DNA of 35,197 nucleotides from a virus. The stretch lies in IMG/VR virus record IMGVR_UViG_3300008110_000190, positions 1 to 35,197 of that record. The stretch is one strand, 5' to 3'. Both the position numbers and the translations under genes were made by a program. This document shows, one piece after another, positions 33,301 through 35,197 of this stretch (position 1 is its first letter; every line of letters begins with the position of its first letter). The notes under the pieces are model-generated. The model did no database searches and was not told the DNA's origin. It worked only from the letters and a program-made list of their open reading frames with translations.

Positions 33301-35197
33301 TTTTTCTTAAATCAGTAAAAGCTGGCACCGACGATAATAAAGTTACATCTGAAAGTTTACAAGCTACTAGTGATATTGTTAACAATCAAAATCAAAATAA
33401 AAAGAAAGGGTTCGATTGTTCAATGTTAGCTGTAATGCAAGGAAGAAGTTATAAAATAAGCTTAGATATTCTTGGTAATGCTCAAATTTTTCCAACCATG
33501 AATCTAGCTATTGATGGTTTACCTATTTTTACTGGTCTATATTGGGTTTTAGAAGTTCAGCATAAATTAACTCCTAATAATATGGAAACAGAAATTTCAG
33601 CCATGAAAATGAAAATTGGAAATGGGGGAAATTTTGCATTAATTATGCCTATCACTAAAAGAAGCGTAAGAACAATCACTCCATTCGGAGGTGGTGGAGA
33701 TGGTGGTAGTGGAGGAGGAAATTTCGGAGAAGGATTAAATATAGAACTTTTGAAAAAATTAAAAGATGTAAAACTTAGGAATCCTGCTGAAATTAACGCT
33801 GTAATAAAAACATATACTAGCAATAAGTATACTGATTTTGTAACTTGGGTAAATGCAGAAGTTGTCGGAAAAGCATCAATGTACAATAGAGGAAAAGTTG
33901 ATTCTGCAAATTGGAATAAGTGTTGGGAAACAATTATACCTGTTACTTGGTCCGAATATGGTACTGGAGGTATAAATTTTCTTGAATTTGTATGTTTATT
34001 TTGTATAATATATGGCGAGACAGGTGGTAAGTTTTCAAGTGTGAGAGAAGGCATGAATTCACTTGATAACGGTACAAATCCGGGTATTGCATATGCTTAT
34101 AAATATAATAGAGATTATAATAAAACTTCTGGAGATTTGTTTAGTGATGCTAATTTTATATCAGCTCATGCAAATAAGCCTTTAGGAAATGATAAAAATA
34201 CTAAAAATTCAAATGACCCATCATGGAAAGGAACAAGTTTTCCAAAAAGTTTGTTTCCAAGTAATATTAAAGAAGCAGCAAGAACAACTCCTGCAACATT
34301 TATAAATGAATCAGATTTTTATAAATTTAGTGGTCGTGGTTTAATTCAAACCACTTGGAGAAGCAATTATGAAAAAATACTTACTTGGGTTTTAAGTTAT
34401 ACTGGAAATGATACAATTGTAAAAAAATATAAAGGAATTTGGCAAGCAGCTCCTTATAATGGAAACAAAGAAATAATATTGACTAGAAGTACAAATGCTG
34501 ATTGGGACGAACTATTTAGTTCACAAATTTTATTAGGTCAAGCTATAAATATTCATTCAGGAAAAAATAGATATCAATATATGCCAGCACTTGATTCTTC
34601 AAAGGAGGAATTGATTAAAGCTATTAATAAAGTTGGTTTAACAATTAATGGTGCAGCTGGTATAGATGGAGAATACGTTTCAAGTTATAGAACTAGAGTA
34701 TATGGATTATTAAATGCACTATATCCACAAGGTGCTCCACAAATTTCTTCAACAAACACAGATATTTCTGCAAGCAATGATGGGGATAGGATTAATCAGG
34801 GAACGTCTAATGAATGTACAGTTGTAACAAGAGGAAAAAATAAAATTGCAATCCATACAGGTAAAGAAAGACAATTTAAAAAACGAGAAGTAAGATCTAT
34901 AACTTTACATATTACTGATGGCTGGGGCTATACTGGTTGTGCTCAAAGAACTTGTGATGGTGTAGGTGCATGTGATAAAGAATTCAATCAAGGTGGTATT
35001 CACTATGCTGTGGATTGGACTGGAGCTAGAGTAACAGGTATACCAGAAGATATAAGATCGGTTCATGGTAATAATTGGAATGCACATGGTATAGGTATTG
35101 AAATTTGTGCTCATTTTGGAGTAAAAAGTAAAGGTCCGGCAGGGCCTGAACAAAGAGTCGTATATTCAAATGATGCTGTAGCACCAGTTGGAAAAGC
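30330..35197 (+). CDS. Baseplate hub protein with GH19-like and N-acetylmuramoyl-L-alanine amidase domains (partial)
   Basis: The frame opens at ATG 30330 and is still open at the window end (1622 codons seen). Residues ~1-170 (KFDILFQLPYPKFNLYIKGY, GKPVNFLLQVKS) and ~1035-1105 (RSYKISLDILGNAQIFPTMN, DGLPIFTGLYWVLEVQHKLT) look like hub segments of the gp27/gpD type. A Gly-rich linker (1120-1134) leads to a GH19 chitinase-like lysozyme domain (~1215-1470): YGETGGKFSSVRE with candidate catalytic Glu1230, and FSGRGLIQTTWRSNYEK (from 1333). A second linker leads to an Amidase_2/PGRP domain with His1527 (TLHIT), IHYAVDWTG and NAHGIGIE (His1586, Glu1591). The protein would sit at the tail tip and cut both glycan and peptide parts of the wall at infection. 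It may double as the endolysin, since none is seen in the lysis block. Confidence 0.88.
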   Translation, partial: MPLVVPVDSDIRPQDLTLDFYLEATPIGGGKKDFSGKNTYIIQAFTENLGFGITSLDIDIKPNLQPVVNITFKDLYGNLVYSRDERFKFDILFQLPYPKFNLYIKGYVGKPVNFLLQVKSVKTTYQSSDGSYEIKAEFIPNVFGFFGDIPYQYLFAVAKLKDKFGENTEGSEGNSSIIEIAKNGIEIKQKIQQVEDKYKLQRDTLTILAGDPTSIATSYNQGTLKFDSISPDESLTSAGFTGVTFNINTKDPKGKDYTIIDSSLEVIGNSILASINSPTTIEFKSTIPSLSAFTQSDKGKKQIEDAKTIITSNLNAITKASSAQGYSSVEDILIDTQTIYNVMTRLAGDCAYILGYILEGGISGYNADTSRPTNNEIFGNYYPLIEENNLGQTSAFGEQKPWSQAPIELKKVEDFCQALYEGVQQAETIIQEASDQNNAITDQPAIEGEKIAKRLTNAEHVKNNPYLGQSVDKIITNLIQRAGLASCGYAFNTLAVAQTNLTDAEYENFSDAVLKLKGTDRTTLKTFAEEVKQIFNSKGELTKEFTDKTKNNPNLTYQDYFASYFEKMDLASTNKEIFLNSDPKSLVCVSMFQNGVMYHNPKDVLAKLTSKAAGANSCLNKGGKAEIVAYIRNKNAPLDVDQLNGDPSSDTQMPQKVKNPNFQFFKVEYNPPTEAKYGVFINYAEMVNAPTPTYKSLDSLILPVITGQTISGYEQAQKEDYLVRLVSQTQLSSPADYVTSLKNETVRSNLWFYCSKILNLTSGTEEEQEKRLKDKQEAENKDAVSRGETPTEIVTVGAVEPYSRDDGQINAVYTQFHHICQAWISLATTENSDALPDGTDVNLRTVLEKKYRSTDGTSAFYLNFNYPLVIDNPAVDIRDAIINTDPLLENNTSTSTLNMMQNICQLNNFLLQPIPAGFTSDLKDLFKPQPNIDYSNAVGRNALSIIWAPTPENRLTKNDNSPIYPDKNFLKTLDNLKTDIIAFQFGSPNNVFLKSVKAGTDDNKVTSESLQATSDIVNNQNQNKKKGFDCSMLAVMQGRSYKISLDILGNAQIFPTMNLAIDGLPIFTGLYWVLEVQHKLTPNNMETEISAMKMKIGNGGNFALIMPITKRSVRTITPFGGGGDGGSGGGNFGEGLNIELLKKLKDVKLRNPAEINAVIKTYTSNKYTDFVTWVNAEVVGKASMYNRGKVDSANWNKCWETIIPVTWSEYGTGGINFLEFVCLFCIIYGETGGKFSSVREGMNSLDNGTNPGIAYAYKYNRDYNKTSGDLFSDANFISAHANKPLGNDKNTKNSNDPSWKGTSFPKSLFPSNIKEAARTTPATFINESDFYKFSGRGLIQTTWRSNYEKILTWVLSYTGNDTIVKKYKGIWQAAPYNGNKEIILTRSTNADWDELFSSQILLGQAINIHSGKNRYQYMPALDSSKEELIKAINKVGLTINGAAGIDGEYVSSYRTRVYGLLNALYPQGAPQISSTNTDISASNDGDRINQGTSNECTVVTRGKNKIAIHTGKERQFKKREVRSITLHITDGWGYTGCAQRTCDGVGACDKEFNQGGIHYAVDWTGARVTGIPEDIRSVHGNNWNAHGIGIEICAHFGVKSKGPAGPEQRVVYSNDAVAPVGK

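Noticed and set aside
34601-34607. Shine-Dalgarno-like AAGGAGG within the hub gene
   Set aside because: It encodes Ser-Lys-Glu-Glu in frame, no good start codon with an open frame follows, and other genes here do not use such sites.
1-35197. Alternative genetic code (stop reassignment), as seen in some Bacteroidota phages
   Set aside because: TAA and TGA both end genes at sensible places with short spacers, and no gene is broken by an in-frame stop.
1-35197. tRNA genes
   Set aside because: No cloverleaf-like segment with the conserved T-arm sequence was seen in the short spacers; a dedicated scan was not possible here.

Overview
The window is part of the genome of a large tailed bacteriophage, probably contractile-tailed (myovirus-like) and probably infecting a member of the Bacteroidota (Flavobacteriia-like). 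The phage call rests on a tape-measure gene, tandem T4 gp26-type baseplate proteins, a gp53/LysM-type baseplate protein, a hub protein carrying two peptidoglycan hydrolase domains, and a lysis cassette. The host call rests on four things: very AT-rich DNA (about 30% GC by eye), A-rich leaders before start codons instead of Shine-Dalgarno sites, an Hc1-type histone-like protein of the kind common in Bacteroidota, and a secreted protein ending in a Bacteroidota-style type IX secretion (T9SS)-like C-terminus.

Layout. Bases 1-1767 (minus): the start of an unidentified gene, and a protein with two LamG-like domains (tail fibre or adhesin candidate). Bases 1865-5275 (plus): a full-length family C DNA polymerase (DnaE-like). 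It converges on a minus-strand lysis/secretion block (5272-8516), with the two stop codons overlapping. That block, in transcription order, holds two paralogous one-TM holin-like proteins, an i-spanin-like coiled-coil protein, an out-of-frame overlapping exported protein (o-spanin-like candidate), a secreted Calx-beta/T9SS-like protein and a Phage_holin_4-type holin. From 8588 onward everything is on the plus strand: two small unknown genes, a Vsr/DUF559-like endonuclease, two gp26-like baseplate paralogues, small proteins including the histone-like one, an unknown 366-residue protein, a membrane protein, the 2505-residue tape measure, a 2557-residue protein made mostly of 22-residue repeats, a gp53/LysM-like protein, and a hub-hydrolase that runs off the right end of the window.

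How the genes fit together. The plus-strand block from about 10.3 kb is a tail/baseplate assembly region: baseplate hub and wedge parts, the ruler that sets tail length, and a hub tip with GH19-like and amidase domains for crossing the cell wall. Three clear intrinsic terminators or terminator pairs (12.83, 13.98 and 14.63-14.70 kb) cut this block into units. A recurring motif, ATATTTATTTT, lies between terminator and start codon at two of these breaks and before other genes, so it is a candidate late promoter.

The most unusual elements are two giant repeat proteins side by side. The tape measure contains 24 consecutive units of exactly 56 residues with no insertion or deletion. The next gene encodes about 83 units of about 22 residues, with a higher-order arrangement in multiples of six units. 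A phage-borne protein with a T9SS-like C-terminus inside the lysis block is the other main point of interest. No tRNA, CRISPR array, insertion sequence or integrase was seen, and no gene-free stretch exceeds about 130 bases.
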